This document shows positions 1 through 11,216 of a stretch of DNA of 22,515 nucleotides, piece after piece. Source of the DNA: Allomyces macrogynus ATCC 38327 (lineage: Eukaryota > Blastocladiomycota > Blastocladiomycetes > Blastocladiales > Blastocladiaceae); contig GG745351.1 in assembly GCA_000151295.1 (NCBI GenBank), forward strand, positions 265,277-287,791, given 5' to 3'. Under the pieces are notes generated by a model that did not search any database, was not told the DNA's origin, and worked only from the letters and a program-made list of their open reading frames with translations. The stretch's first letter is position 1, and each line of letters opens with the position of its first letter. The position numbers and the translations under genes are program-made.

Positions 1-1333
<1,333 letters not shown>

Positions 1334-2303
1334 GGTGGTGGTTGTGGTGATAAATGGGTACAGAGCGCGTCGCCGCGAGCGCGAGCACGAGCGCGGGAAT
1401 CGGGATCACAACGCGCGTCGTCGAGAGCACGTCGGGTCGGGTCAGGGTCGGTTGACAAGGACGGCCACCACCGCTGTCTTCGTCGTCGTCGCTGTCGTCA
1501 ATAATAATGATCGCGGGCAAACGGTGCCGCGCGCGTCAAGGAGGGGTATCGCGGCCAGTCGGGCCGGGGAAACAAACAGTCGGAGCGCGTTGGAAATTTG
1601 CGAGTATCGCGCGTGTCGGTGCGCTAAGGGTGCCGTGGAGGAGCGAGCGAGCGAGCGAGGGTGCGAGGGTGGGCGGAAGCTACGCGTGGTGGTGGAGAGC
1701 GAGCGTTGTCGTTGCCGGGCAAGGTTTGGCGAGGCAGCGACGCAGCACCGAGCGCCCCCACTTGCTGTCCAGAAACGCCGCGTTGGGCGTGTGAGCGCGC
1801 GCAACTTGCCCGTAATGCTGCAAGTCGGCGTCGGCGCGCAGGAGCACGGGCGAGGAGAAGCGACGGTGGGGGACACAACTGCAGCACGTCCCACACGACC
1901 GAAAAGTTGCAACGCAAGAGCCAAGCTGTCACGACGAGAGCGACAAGAGCGTCGTCCTCCCACCACGCTCGTTGCCGGCGACGACCAATTTATGGAAATA
2001 AATATCTGGCCGTGCCACCACCGTCGCCACGCCTCGTCAACCTCCATGGTGGCACGAACTCTTGCTGGTGCGTCGCACGAGGAGGAGAACGGCACGCATC
2101 TCCTTGCCAGGCCGCCATCATCGCACGCCCAATCAAACGTGTTCCCTTCGCCAACAACGACACCAGACTAGACAACCCACGCACCCGGACCAATCCCCCC
2201 ATGCTTCCATTCTCCGTACCGGCATGCGGCAATGTACAACATGCAGCTCTTCGCCGGCCCCCTCCCCATGCGCGCTGCCCAACCAGGCGCAGCTCATGGT
2301 CAT
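1334..2303. other. Intergenic, upstream of the kinase and downstream of Elp4
   Basis: No recognisable gene. Several open frames cross this stretch on both strands, but they are Arg/Ala/Ser-rich, lack family motifs and look like by-products of GC-rich DNA. A short AT-rich patch near 1990-2005 could serve as a TATA-like element for the minus-strand kinase, but it lies over 650 bases from the ATG. Confidence 0.5.
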
Positions 2304-3639
2304 CTAGAAATCCACGTTCCTACCGCTGACGGTCCCGCACCCACCCGCTGCCGCCCTCGTCCCCTTCTTCCCCGGCCCCTGCTCCTTGCTGCGGCCGTCC
2401 TCATCGTCCTGGTCCCCACCGAGCTCCGGCGGCAAATGCCAGGCCTCGATCGCAAACCGTTTCCGGCGCACGTGGAACGCCAGGCTCTGCCCGACCATGC
2501 CCGCGGCCACCTTGACACTCGCCGGCACGAGCGCGTTCACGCGCGCGAGTTTGCGCACGGCCACGAGCCCGGCATACTCGCGCGTCAGGTACGGGTTGGT
2601 GCGAATCGATGCGGGCAGGGTCGCGGACGACGCAAACGCGTCAAACGCGAGCGAGAAGTCGGCGTGCGCGTCGAGCAGCGCGCGCGGGCCGCGCCAGGCG
2701 GATGAGATGGTGATAATGGCCGACGCGTAGGCGTGCCGCAGGAGCGCCTTGAGCCGGATCAGAAAGCGGTGGTGGTTCTGGTGGGTCGGAGGCAGGGTGG
2801 TCAGTCAAGAAACGGGAGCGCGTGTTCACGGAAGAGGAATTGCTCGTACGTGGCCGCGTTGCCCCCACAGCGGCGAGCACATGGCGTGGATCGCGATCCG
2901 GAGCACGGACCGCTGGCCCGACGGCGGTGGTGGTGCCGACGCACTAGAGAGGGATCATAGAGCAGAGTGAGCACACATTGCTATCGCTTGGGGTGAGCGC
3001 CAAGTTTACGTACAAGAAGCCTCCATTGCTGAGCGTGCGATAGACGGCCGCATACGCGGCCTCAAACGGATCCTCGTCCTCGTCACCCTCCCCAAGCCGC
3101 ATGGCATGCACGCGCTCTTCATCCTCCGCGCTCATCGCGCCCATGCGCTTGGTCAAATCAAACACGCCGCAATACGCCGTGGCTGCGCTCGTCGCGGCTC
3201 GTCCACCCATCGCCTTCCTCAACGACCTTCCCGCATCCGGCGCGTCGCCAAACTTCGGCAGGTGCTGGTACCGCCATGCAATTTTCATCGCCTCGTCGCC
3301 CCCCTTGTCGCTCGGTTGCGCAGCACTACCTGCGCCCGCGGGCTGCGGGCATCCAGCGACCAGTGCGGCCGGATCGTCATCGGCACTCGCGACCATGACG
3401 TGGTGGCCGTGTGAGAGCGCCTGCGCGAGCGAGTACTGCATGGCCAGCGTCGCGTAGCCCGTGCCAATGTCCTCGTCGAGGACTAGAACCGTACCGAGTG
3501 GTTGCCCGCCGCCAAGGAGGTCGTCGAGCGATGCGATCCCGGTCGAGACAAGAACTTGGCCATTGTGCGCGGAAAGCCGCGTGCCGGCTGGGAGCGAGGG
3601 TCGGACAGGCGCGGTTGCAGCTGGTGCAGGTGCTGGCAT
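2304..3639 (-). CDS. ELP4: Elongator complex subunit 4 (PAXNEB family)
   Basis: Elp4 is a RecA-fold subunit of the Elp4-Elp5-Elp6 ring of Elongator, which supports modification of wobble uridine in tRNA. Exons: 3639-3014, 2943-2850 and 2777-2304. Phases match, and both introns start GTACG (70 and 72 nt). Family marks in order: GTRLSAHNGQVLVSTG, SLDDLLGGG, PLGTVLVLDED, HHVMVASADDDP, MKIAWRYQ, CGVFDLTKRM, then LRIAIHAMCSPLWG, FLIRLKALLRHAYAS, and near the end VRKLARVNALVP, RRKRFAIEAWHLPPELGG. No Walker A motif is seen, as is usual for Elp4. The true start is uncertain. The listed ATG gives a Pro/Ala-rich leader. An ATG at 3752 (reading MSSFRPA) would fit yeast-like N-termini if a weak GTTTCC intron is removed. 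An in-frame ATG at 3873 is also open. The stop is TAG at 2306-2304. Confidence 0.93.
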
Positions 3640-3752
3640 CGCAGGAATGGGGGTTGCGGCAGATGCTGCGGGCGCGGCAGGCCGGAAAGACGAGACGCTG
3701 GGTGGAAGCTGGAGGTTTGATTGCTGGCAGTTGCGGGGCGGAAACTGCTCAT

Positions 3753-5822
3753 GGTGGTCAAGGATTGATGTCGCTCGGTGTCCAGTGACGATGGCAGCCA
3801 ACCAAGCTGTGGAGCACCAACGCCGAAGCGTCCGAGTCCTTGATCGCCCATCACGTGCTAGCACTCGGCTCATCTCTCTGTCGTCGTACCCATCGTGCTC
3901 TCTCTCGGACCGCCGCGCGCACACCACGATGATTGCCGCGGCAGCATGACGACAACCTGCTTAGCCAATGCTGACCGTGTGCCATGGTGAGCACGCGCTC
4001 CCCCCGGCGTCGTGGGACCTCGCGCTGCTCGTCGCAATTGGCACCTTGTTGATGAATTCAGCATGCTTCAGAGGATAATACATGGACGAGGATGACCATG
4101 GCGATGCGCATTCTCCGTCTGCGGAGCATGTGCACCGCCAGGCAGCACCGTACACGTACTTTGTGCTGCTCCAGTGCGTGGTGACAACGTCTGTTGAGCG
4201 CGCGAGGTGGGGTTGTCTTTGGCGACCCACTGATGCGATGGTGTTGGCCCGCAGAGTCCGTTTCCGTTTGCTCGTGCTATTCTTATTCGCGTCGCACCGA
4301 TCATGGTTGCTCTTTTTGTGCTCTGGTCGCGTGCTGCCATCGTCTCGCGCGCTCAAGACGAATCTGGACATAAATCATCCCGTCTTCATGATTATTGCTG
4401 CTGTTATCCTTACCACAATTCCATCTCTCATCGTCCACGCGCTTCACAAGACGGGATCAGTCCATCCATCGCTGTATCGTCCACCCGTCGCAACTCGTCA
4501 ACACTGCCGCGCGCGTCAGGTCGCGTCGTCGCGCGTTGGCTACTTCAGCAGCCCGCCTCGACCAGATCCGCCTCTGTCCGACGCGTCCGACGCGTCGCGC
4601 ATAAGGATGCGTCAAACAATTCTCCTTCAGTCGCTTTGCGTCGCACACGGTACCACCTTCATTGGCTCCTGTCATGAACTCTCCGTCGCGCCCGCCATAA
4701 CGCGAGCCGTGAATTCCCGGGCTGACGTGGCCACGCCGTCGCCATGTTCACTGGCTGTGCAATTATCGGCGCAGTCGCGAGTGATCATAGGCCTGAACCT
4801 CGTCGAGCAAATTGCTTGACAGAAACAAGTGAGCTTCAATAAATAACGCCGCGGTGCGCCTGACAAAAAGGGGCCGAGATACTTTCACGGCCATTCATGC
4901 ATCGGCCTGGGCCGCGCGTGCGCCCCGACCGCCCTGCCGATGAAACCCGGAGAGAGAGAGAGTGAGAGAGAGTGAGAGAGAGAGGGAAAGAGAGATTGCA
5001 GGAGTGAAGGACGCACTGGCGCGCCACCGTCGACACTCGCGAGCTTTTCGCCATGGTTTACGCGTATACGTGAAACTGCACCTCGATTCGCGCCCGGCAC
5101 GACTTGGCGTGGCCGATGCGCGGTCGCGATCACGGCGTCTGTATCGGCCGGGACACGCGCCGCTGGTGCCCGTGAGAAGACCGCATGAAAACGAAACGTG
5201 CTGGAGCCATGGTGTCGGGGACATCATCGACTCAGTTGCGCGTTTGCGGTCTGGAAAAACTCTAGTTGGTATCAACGTCGCACGGGAAGCGGCAAGGGAC
5301 GGATTTGGAACCAAGGCGTTCGCGCTTCTGTGTTACGCGACCCTGGGTGCAAACACGTCAAGAGTGTCGCATCGACAGCGAAACTGATGCATGTTCGCAG
5401 CAGGCGGTGCCAGGCGGCCTACGCGCCCCAGGGATCACAACGAAGCGCGTGCCGTCGGTCGTCGCGATCCCTGACAACTGTTCCCATGGGCGGGCCGTGC
5501 GCGCCGTCGGATGGCGCTCGGCCATGGTCGTGGGTTGGAAGCAAGACGAAGCTGGGTGAGCGCGGACACGGGTCCGCACAGGTCGGGAAACCGTCGCCCA
5601 GGAGATGGCGCGCTCGCACGCGGCCTGCGGAACGTTGGTCTTTGCGTGCGCGGCGCAAGGGGGTGGCGCCGGTCATCAAGAGGGTCGGTGCTTCGTGTCG
5701 ATTCTGCGCGGGCAGGCACGCAAGGTGCGACACGTACGCGCGCGCGGTCTTCTCCATGCGCGACCCGACCCGACCACGGCGGCCCGGTGCGCGATCTCGC
5801 GCGCAGATGAGAGAGTGACGGG
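3753..5822. other. About 2 kb with no supported gene
   Basis: This stretch lies between the Elp4 5' end and a TATA box at 5823. Parts of it are less GC-rich than the genes around it. A 245-codon plus-strand frame with an ATG (4082-4819) contains two hydrophobic stretches, but its codon use is unlike its neighbours and no family is recognisable, so I do not call it. A GA-rich microsatellite sits near 4950. No tRNA, rRNA or mobile-element signature was seen. Confidence 0.5.
4949..4995 (+). repeat. GA-rich microsatellite
   Basis: An imperfect (GA)n tract of about 45 bases, interrupted by TG and GGAAA. On the minus strand it reads as a CT tract. It is in non-coding DNA. A shorter GA run of the same kind lies near 19868-19883. 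Confidence 0.9.
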
Positions 5823-5830
5823 TATAAATA
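5823..5830 (+). promoter_or_regulatory. TATA box (TATAAATA)
   Basis: A consensus TATAAATA lies about 215 bases upstream of the plus-strand ATG at 6045. The DNA between is pyrimidine-rich and fits a 5' leader. This is the clearest TATA element in the window and supports transcription to the right. Confidence 0.55.
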
Positions 5831-6044
5831 TTGTTCTCCACCGCGACCGATCCTCAGCCAGGTATCCCACGGCCCACACCGCCGGTCTTTCTCCTTGCTC
5901 GTCCTCGCCCGCCCCGGCTCGGCTCTGCCAGCGATCGCGACCTGTCCATCCGCTGCCACCACAGAGCACGTCCCCCAAGAGTTTCCAAGCGTTGCCTGAT
6001 CACGGCCGTGCTGCCCCGCCTCATCCCCACCCGCCCAACCCATC

Positions 6045-6674
6045 ATGTGCCCCGCACCGTTACTGACGTGCGCCGTCGCTGCCGACACCGCGTCACCCGC
6101 GCTGCTCCCGCCGCTGCCGCCGCACTCGCTGCTGCTTCCGGTCGCCGATCCGTTACCGGCATTGATTAGCGCGCCGCCGATGTACCCACTGCCGTCGAGT
6201 TTCGACGACGACGGCATGCCGGCGTTTATCCCGATTCCGCTGACCGTCATGGAGGCCATGATGCACGAGTCGCGGTCCGCCACGACCGGGGTGGGTTCGA
6301 CAGTCCTCCCGCCGCTGCCCGACGGTGACGCCGACCGGCAGTGTCGCGCGCCCTTGATTACGAACCGTCCGCGCGCCGTGCCGTGCGAAGACGCGCTTCT
6401 GTCGCCGCCGCCACCACCGACCTCGTTCCCGGCACTCGTCGTCGTGCCGCCGAAATCGCGGAAGCGCGCGCTTTCTCCCGGCGGCAACGGCAGTCGTGCC
6501 GCCGACAGTCTTGCCACCCTCGCAGAACGTGCCACAGCCAACTCCGCCTCGGCTGCCACCACTACAACCGTACCCGCCACCGCGCATCCGCCAAGGCCAC
6601 GTCGCCCGCGCGCGTCTGGCGCGCGCGCCCGGTTGAGCGCGTCCTGCGCCGCGAGCATTGCGCGGTCGGCATGA
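6045..6674 (+). CDS. Unknown Pro/Ala-rich protein with a basic cluster
   Basis: A 209-residue open frame with ATG start and TGA stop; no family is recognised. The N-terminal part is Pro/Leu-rich and holds a less biased core with SSFDDDGMPAFIPIPLTVMEAMM. The middle has a run of prolines and then the basic stretch PPKSRKRALSPGG, which could be a nuclear localisation signal. The C-terminus is Ala/Arg/Thr-rich. The minus strand carries a longer overlapping frame (6658-5435) that shares the same wobble positions, so GC3 cannot decide. In the plus frame, first codon positions are richer in GC than second positions, as in real genes, while the minus frame shows the reverse. The TATA box also points right. 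It could be one exon of a longer gene. Confidence 0.5.
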   Translation: MCPAPLLTCAVAADTASPALLPPLPPHSLLLPVADPLPALISAPPMYPLPSSFDDDGMPAFIPIPLTVMEAMMHESRSATTGVGSTVLPPLPDGDADRQCRAPLITNRPRAVPCEDALLSPPPPPTSFPALVVVPPKSRKRALSPGGNGSRAADSLATLAERATANSASAATTTTVPATAHPPRPRRPRASGARARLSASCAASIARSA

Positions 6675-7199
6675 AAATTTCCCGCCCGTCCGCCGGTTGC
6701 CGTCGGTCATTCCCTGGCCATTCTGATGAGAAGCGCGCGGGTGTCGGGATCACCGTTGGCGGTCCACGGTCGTTCTCGGATCCAGGTGCTGATCGGGGTC
6801 GCGGCACGTCCGCTCTTTGGGAACCCGTGACGTGTACGACCCGTCCTCGCCGAGCTGTTAACGGAACGGGAACACCGGCGGCCAGATCGTGGCGGGTTGG
6901 GTGCGTAGCGCGAACCTGGTTGTTGTGGAACGTGCCACGCGCGTGCGCGTTGCGGGGGGCTCGTGCGGACGGCGGCGGTTGGCATTTTTCGGCATGTTGT
7001 GTTCAATGTTTGCGTGTCTTGGAATTTGTTCGTGTTACCCGCTCGATGTTTGCAGCGGCGCGTCCCTGATGGTATTTCCTTGACGAAGTGAACCGACATT
7101 GTGATATTCCAGCATTTTTTATCCTCAAGGATGGTTCTCCAGTTTCTGCCTGGCCTATGAGTTTTCTTTCCAGTCCCACAAACTCGCGCACAGTCATGG
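6675..7199. other. Convergent intergenic spacer
   Basis: This spacer lies between the stop codons of two convergent genes. The right half (about 6970-7190) has more A+T, with several T-runs, and probably holds both 3' untranslated regions. No gene is seen. Confidence 0.5.
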
Positions 7200-8862
7200 T
7201 CAAACGACCATGTGCGCCGGCATCTCGCCCGCCACGGCGTGCGGCGACACATCGAGGACCTTGGGCGCGGCGAGCACGGCGGGCGAAACAAACGTGGCGT
7301 CCAAATCGGCCGCGGCCGTCTCAGGAATACCGCTAGTCGCGGCCGGCACTGGGGCAATAACACTGTCCACCGACTCGCCCACGACGTTGGCTGCGGGCTC
7401 GGCAACACTGTCCACCTCCATCGGCGCATCCAACTCCTCGTTCCGCGCGCCTGCACCATTCTCCACATCCAGTGCCGCCGCCTGCAACGCTGCTGCCGCC
7501 GCCACGGAACCGGCCGAAGTGCGCAATGCGTGCACGGCCACCATCTCAAGCGAGTCGCGCACGTTGAGCATCCCGCAAGACCCCCGCGCGGCGTCGTCCT
7601 GGGTCGACGCGCGCCGCGACGCCGCCGCCGCACGGGCCGCGGGCAGACACACGGCCCCGATCGACGCGCGGCGCGCGGTCGTGGTCGCTGCGTCGAGCAC
7701 GGGCAGGGTGGACGCCACCGCAGCGGACGCGCGGCGGCTCGTGATGGCGGCTGTGCTTGCGATGGACGCGCGGCGGCTCGTGATCGCGTCGGTGCTGGTG
7801 AGGGACGCGCGGCGGCTCGTGATCGCGTCGGTGCTCGCGATGGACGCGCGGCGGCTCGCGATCGTGTCGGTGCTGGCGAGGGACGCGCGGCGGCTCGTGA
7901 TCGCATCGGTGCTGGCGATGGACGCGCGGCGGCTCGTGATCGCGTCGGTGCTGGAGAGGGACGCGCGGCGGCTGGCGATAATGGCGGGGACGAGTTCGAG
8001 CGAGCCGCACACGCCGAGGAAGTCGCACGAGGCCGTGGATGTGGCGCGCGTCGCCGGGTCCGCAATGGGGTAGCCGACGTCGGCGGACATCGAGTTGGTG
8101 GGGGGCAGTGGCGGCGCAGAAGCGTCGGCGAGCGCGTCGTAGAGTCGCACGATTGCGTGGTCCTCGTACGGAGGCACGGAAAATTGCAGCGAGGTCGCGG
8201 TCAGGATCGCGGTTGCTGGGCGCAGTGGGCGCGTCGCGCGGTGCGATTGCAAGAGTCTGATCAGGGAGTGGTTGCGATGGTGACTTTTCTGGACATGGGG
8301 CGATGCTGGCAAGTGTCAACACGCACGCAAACCATAGTTCATTTTCGCGCGTGTCCTCTGAGTAGACGACAAACACGGGCACTGCGCCGTGGTACTCGTC
8401 GTTCGATTCGGCTGCAATCGTGCCTGTGCTACTCGTCGGCGTGCCTGCCGTCGTGGCCGCCGCGCTGCTGCTGTTGCCAATATCACTATCTGTATTGGCC
8501 ACGGGCACGGCAAACTCGATCCCGTACGGCGCGTCGCGCCGCCACACCAGTTCGTCTGTCTCGAGCGCAATCTCCTGGACTGGTTCGTCAGGCGAGTCGC
8601 CCACGACCATGGCAATTAGCGCTGTCGGCGTCAACCGCCAGTGCACGACGGGCAGTTTCTGCGCGTCGGCGCGCGCATGGAGCAGGTGCGTGTACAACCG
8701 CCGCGCGCGCTCGTAAGTTTCGACGGGCGGCGTGTTGGCGGTAGGCGTGCCGTGCAGTGTGTGAAGCGAGGGCGTCGTTGCGAGCGTCGCGATGCTGTCA
8801 TCCGACAACGCCAAAGACGGTCGCAACTGCAGTGTGTTGGTGGATGGGGGTGATGACGACAT
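7200..8862 (-). CDS. Unknown protein with nine RRAS (PKA-consensus) motifs, seven in tandem
   Basis: Two exons, 8862-8327 and 8256-7200, are joined by a 70-nt intron (GTGCGT..CAG) that keeps one frame and gives 530 residues. The TTG-initiated extension upstream is ignored in favour of the ATG at 8862. Residues 1-180 look like a folded domain (ERARRLYTHLLHA, VVHWRLTPTALIAMV, ETDELVWRRDAPYGIEF, VPVFVVYSED); exon 2 continues it with FSVPPYEDHAIVRLYDAL. I do not recognise the fold. Then come seven 13-residue units of the type SRRASLASTDAIT, with L and I alternating after RRAS, followed by ARRASIG and SRRAST. R-R-x-S-hydrophobic is the textbook cAMP-dependent kinase site. The C-terminal 130 residues are Ala/Val/acidic and probably disordered. 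Long antisense frames share the wobble positions, but the composition of exon 1 and the in-frame intron support this strand. Confidence 0.68.
7726..7998 (-). repeat. 39-bp coding tandem repeat, seven units
   Basis: Units begin at about 7726, 7765, 7804, 7843, 7882, 7921 and 7960, with an exact 39-bp period. Each encodes one 13-residue SRRAS(L/I) unit on the minus strand. Outer units are more diverged. The alternation of L and I suggests that a 78-bp double unit was amplified. Confidence 0.92.
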
Positions 8863-10000
8863 GGCAGCAGCCGGATCTAGTTTGCGAAACGTCTTTTCGT
8901 GGAGCAAGAGGGGCCGATGGTGTTGAGTTTGAGCGAGACTGAGCTAGGTTTCGAGAGGAAGCGCGCCGATGGAAGGAAAAACACCAAGGGAGCGCACTTG
9001 CTGAGGTGGTTCTACTGTTTGTTCTATCAGAAATACTCTCCACCCAGGGGACATTTGATTTTTCCTTTGATGGCATTCTTTCATGTCGTTGAACATACAG
9101 AACCGCTCAAAGAGCGCCCTCGTTGCGGACCTTGGACAGCCAATGTCGAAATGAAACTGCGCATGAGGACAATGTCTGTACGGGCATGCTGGGCGTAGTT
9201 GGCGGCGCTTGCTGGACATGGAACACCGGGTAGCGGGCGTTCGGTACGAACGCAGGTGAGGTCGGGCACTTGATTGGAGTGCAGGGAGTTGTCGTCGTCG
9301 CAACCTTGGTCACTTGGTCGGTGGTGCCTTTCAAGGCGGCGGTGGCAATGGACGACCGAGTAGAACGTCAAGGCCGACGTAGGCGACGCGCACGAGCGCC
9401 ACGATGGGTTGATGGCGGATATGCCGATGGACAGGCGGCACGACGCGGTCACGTTCCCCCTATCCCAAGCCACAAGCGGATCATCAACAACGGCAACACC
9501 AAACGAATCTGAACGAATCCCCTTCGGCAACGCCAGCGCCGAACGCGGATCGAACGTTTCTGGCGCATTCGGCCCATGTTCGGCGCATGGGCCAGCAGGG
9601 CCGGCAGGACGGGTTCGCGGCCGCCCCGCGTTGGAATAGCGACCAATCAACCAACCCTCGCGTCGACCTCGCCTGACGATGGCAGCAAAGCCGGGCACCC
9701 CACGGCCACAGCTCATGGTCCGCCAGCTCGCCATGCACTCGCGTTGACAAGCGTGCAGGCCAGCGTTGGTCGCGCGTGTATCGTCCATAAAAACGAACCT
9801 GGCAGCCCCGCGAGGCTTCCGCTCTCAGCAATCCGCTCCTCAAACACGACGGCACCCACATTTCCAGTGATCTTGACGCAGCCACTAATCCTCGTCCCAC
9901 TTCATCAAGTTCCAGGTACGCTTCCTCACCTCTCCGCTTCCCCCCGTGCCGCGCGAACCGGCCAGATCCTACGCTTACTCGCCACGCAGCACCAGTGCTC
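8863..10000. other. Divergent intergenic region, about 1.1 kb
   Basis: This region lies between the starts of two divergent genes, so it should hold both promoters. A 235-codon minus-strand frame with an ATG (9788-9081) is open, but it shows no recognisable family and mixed codon use, so it is not called. Near 9915-9990 a GTACGC..CGCAG pair could mark a 5' untranslated intron of the gene starting at 10001. Confidence 0.45.
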
Positions 10001-10801
10001 ATGTCGTCGCTCCTAACCCCGTTCCTGCGCGATGGCGGCACCGCTGCGGCCCACGACGTGACTGATACCGCCACCACCTCCCCGCTCGACGTCCTCGCGG
10101 CCACGTCGACACACACGGCGCCCATGCGCATTCCCGCGGCGCAGGTCCGTACCGGTCGCGAGACCCGCGTCGCGGCCGCCGCGCCGCGCGCGCACCAGCG
10201 GCACGTCTCGTGGGGGTTTGCGCCCGCGGCCGCGCGCGACGCGCAGGTCGCAATGTCGCCGCCGTGTTCGTTCGGGTCGTCGCTGGGCTCGTCGCTGGGC
10301 TCGTCGCTCAATTCGGGGTCGCTCGGGTCCTCGCTCAACAACTCCGGGTCGCTCGGGTCCTCGCTCAACTCGCCCTTGCTCGGCAACTCGTCGTCGCTCA
10401 CGTCCTCGCTCAACTCGTCGCTCGCCGCGACCTCGGTCCTTACCGGGTGGATGGCCGCGTCCATGGACAGCGCTGTCGCGCGGTCCGCGCCGTCGGCGGT
10501 CACCAACCCACCCGCTGATCCCGACACCGCGCGCGTCGTGCAGCACGGGTTCGTCGTCCCGCAGCCGCAGCCAGCGACCCTTCCGGCCACCACCGAAGAC
10601 AGCACGGTCCCCGCGCGTCGCCGTGCGCGCACAATTTCGGCGCCGACGGGGAACGGGTCGGGATCGGAGACGACGACGGTGCCGGCGCATCGCCGCGTGC
10701 GTACGCGCACGGGTCTAGGCACGGGCACGACGAACGGCGGCCGCGCGATCAGCCCGATGCGCGAGTTTATGCTCGGGTACCACTCAGTTGATGCGTTGTG
10801 A
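10001..10801 (+). CDS. Unknown low-complexity protein with LGSSL repeats, a 14-3-3-like site and an RVxF-like site
   Basis: 266 residues from the ATG at 10001 to TGA. No known domain is seen. Residues 67-73 read RHVSWGF, which fits the loose RVxF docking pattern for protein phosphatase 1. Residues about 88-150 are a Ser/Leu/Asn/Gly repeat of LGSSLNS type. Further on, a basic patch ARRRARTISAP contains R-T-x-S-x-P, the mode-1 14-3-3 pattern, and a second basic patch HRRVRTRTG follows. The C-terminus SPMREFMLGYHSV is less biased and may be a short conserved motif. In the non-repeat part, first codon positions are more GC-rich than second positions, supporting this strand over the long antisense frame. 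It is likely a disordered phospho-regulated protein; this is inference from motifs only. Confidence 0.5.
   Translation: MSSLLTPFLRDGGTAAAHDVTDTATTSPLDVLAATSTHTAPMRIPAAQVRTGRETRVAAAAPRAHQRHVSWGFAPAAARDAQVAMSPPCSFGSSLGSSLGSSLNSGSLGSSLNNSGSLGSSLNSPLLGNSSSLTSSLNSSLAATSVLTGWMAASMDSAVARSAPSAVTNPPADPDTARVVQHGFVVPQPQPATLPATTEDSTVPARRRARTISAPTGNGSGSETTTVPAHRRVRTRTGLGTGTTNGGRAISPMREFMLGYHSVDAL
10262..10440 (+). repeat. Degenerate coding repeat (LGSSL/LNSS units)
   Basis: Imperfect 12-15 bp units built on TCGTCGCTGGGC and TCCTCGCTCAAC words, in the coding frame. They encode Ser/Leu-rich LGSSL and LNS modules. The antisense frame would read an acidic Ser/Asp/Pro/Glu repeat. Confidence 0.75.
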
Positions 10802-11216
10802 TTCGGAGACGGGGTTGGGAGATGTGAGCGAGAGGGAAGTCGGTGTGAGGGAGAGGAGGCATGGGCGACGAGTGCGGCCGCACGAAGTCGAGCGGCGCGT
10901 GCCGCAGCACACCGAGCAAGGGGTGGAGAAGGAGCGTTCGCGCAAGCAGGAGCCCGAGGATTCGCGGCAGCCCTGGCAGGGCGCAACGGCAGCAGGAGGG
11001 CCGCAAGGAGAGTGAGTGGCGAGCAACCCAGTCTTGCTCAGAGCGCGAGTTGGTGAACGCAGTGCACGTATCCATCAATCTCAATCAAAATGAAACGCAA
11101 TTCATGTCGGAAATGGCGGATGTCCCGCCGCCAGGCTCGTATTTCAATCGCAAACTATACACACAAACGAGAACCGAGGGAACGAAGGGACCCGCCGCGC
11201 AAACACCATCGACGCA
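10802..11216. other. Convergent intergenic spacer
   Basis: This lies between the stop of the plus-strand gene at 10801 and the stop of Ykt6 at 11217. The part nearest Ykt6 (11080-11210) is richer in A+T and probably its 3' untranslated region. Nothing else is recognised. Confidence 0.5.

Noticed and set aside
1400..1520. IIIIDDSDDDED stretch on the minus strand, resembling a SUMO-interaction motif, upstream of the kinase
   Set aside because: The frame has no ATG nearby (it opens at TTG) and does not join the kinase exon without an unsupported intron.
2778..2943. Apparent frameshift in Elp4 after SPLWG
   Set aside because: A GTACGA donor at 2849 gives a phase-0 intron that joins WGQRGH to NHHRFLIRLK without any frame change.
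4082..4819. 245-codon plus-strand frame with two hydrophobic stretches
   Set aside because: Codon use and composition differ from the supported genes and no family is seen; frames of this length are common by chance here.
5435..6658. 407-codon minus-strand frame opposite the 6045-6674 gene
   Set aside because: It begins with an ATG, but its first codon positions are less GC-rich than its second positions, its second half is a typical Arg/Pro/Ala shadow, and the TATA box points the other way.
7726..7998. Regular 39-bp spaced repeats as a CRISPR array
   Set aside because: Units are contiguous with no unique spacers, they encode a regular peptide in frame, and the genome is eukaryotic.
7210..8744. 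Long plus-strand frames opposite the RRAS-repeat gene
   Set aside because: They are Arg/Gly- or Ala-rich, have no intron logic and no domain, while the minus strand has a balanced N-terminal region and a frame-keeping intron.
9081..9788. 235-codon minus-strand frame with ATG start
   Set aside because: No recognisable domain, mixed codon bias, and it lies in the expected promoter region of two divergent genes.
9484..10986. 500-codon minus-strand frame with an acidic SEDPSDPEL repeat
   Set aside because: It starts at TTG and is the antisense of the LGSSL repeat with shared wobble positions; codon-position composition outside the repeat favours the plus strand. Not fully excluded.
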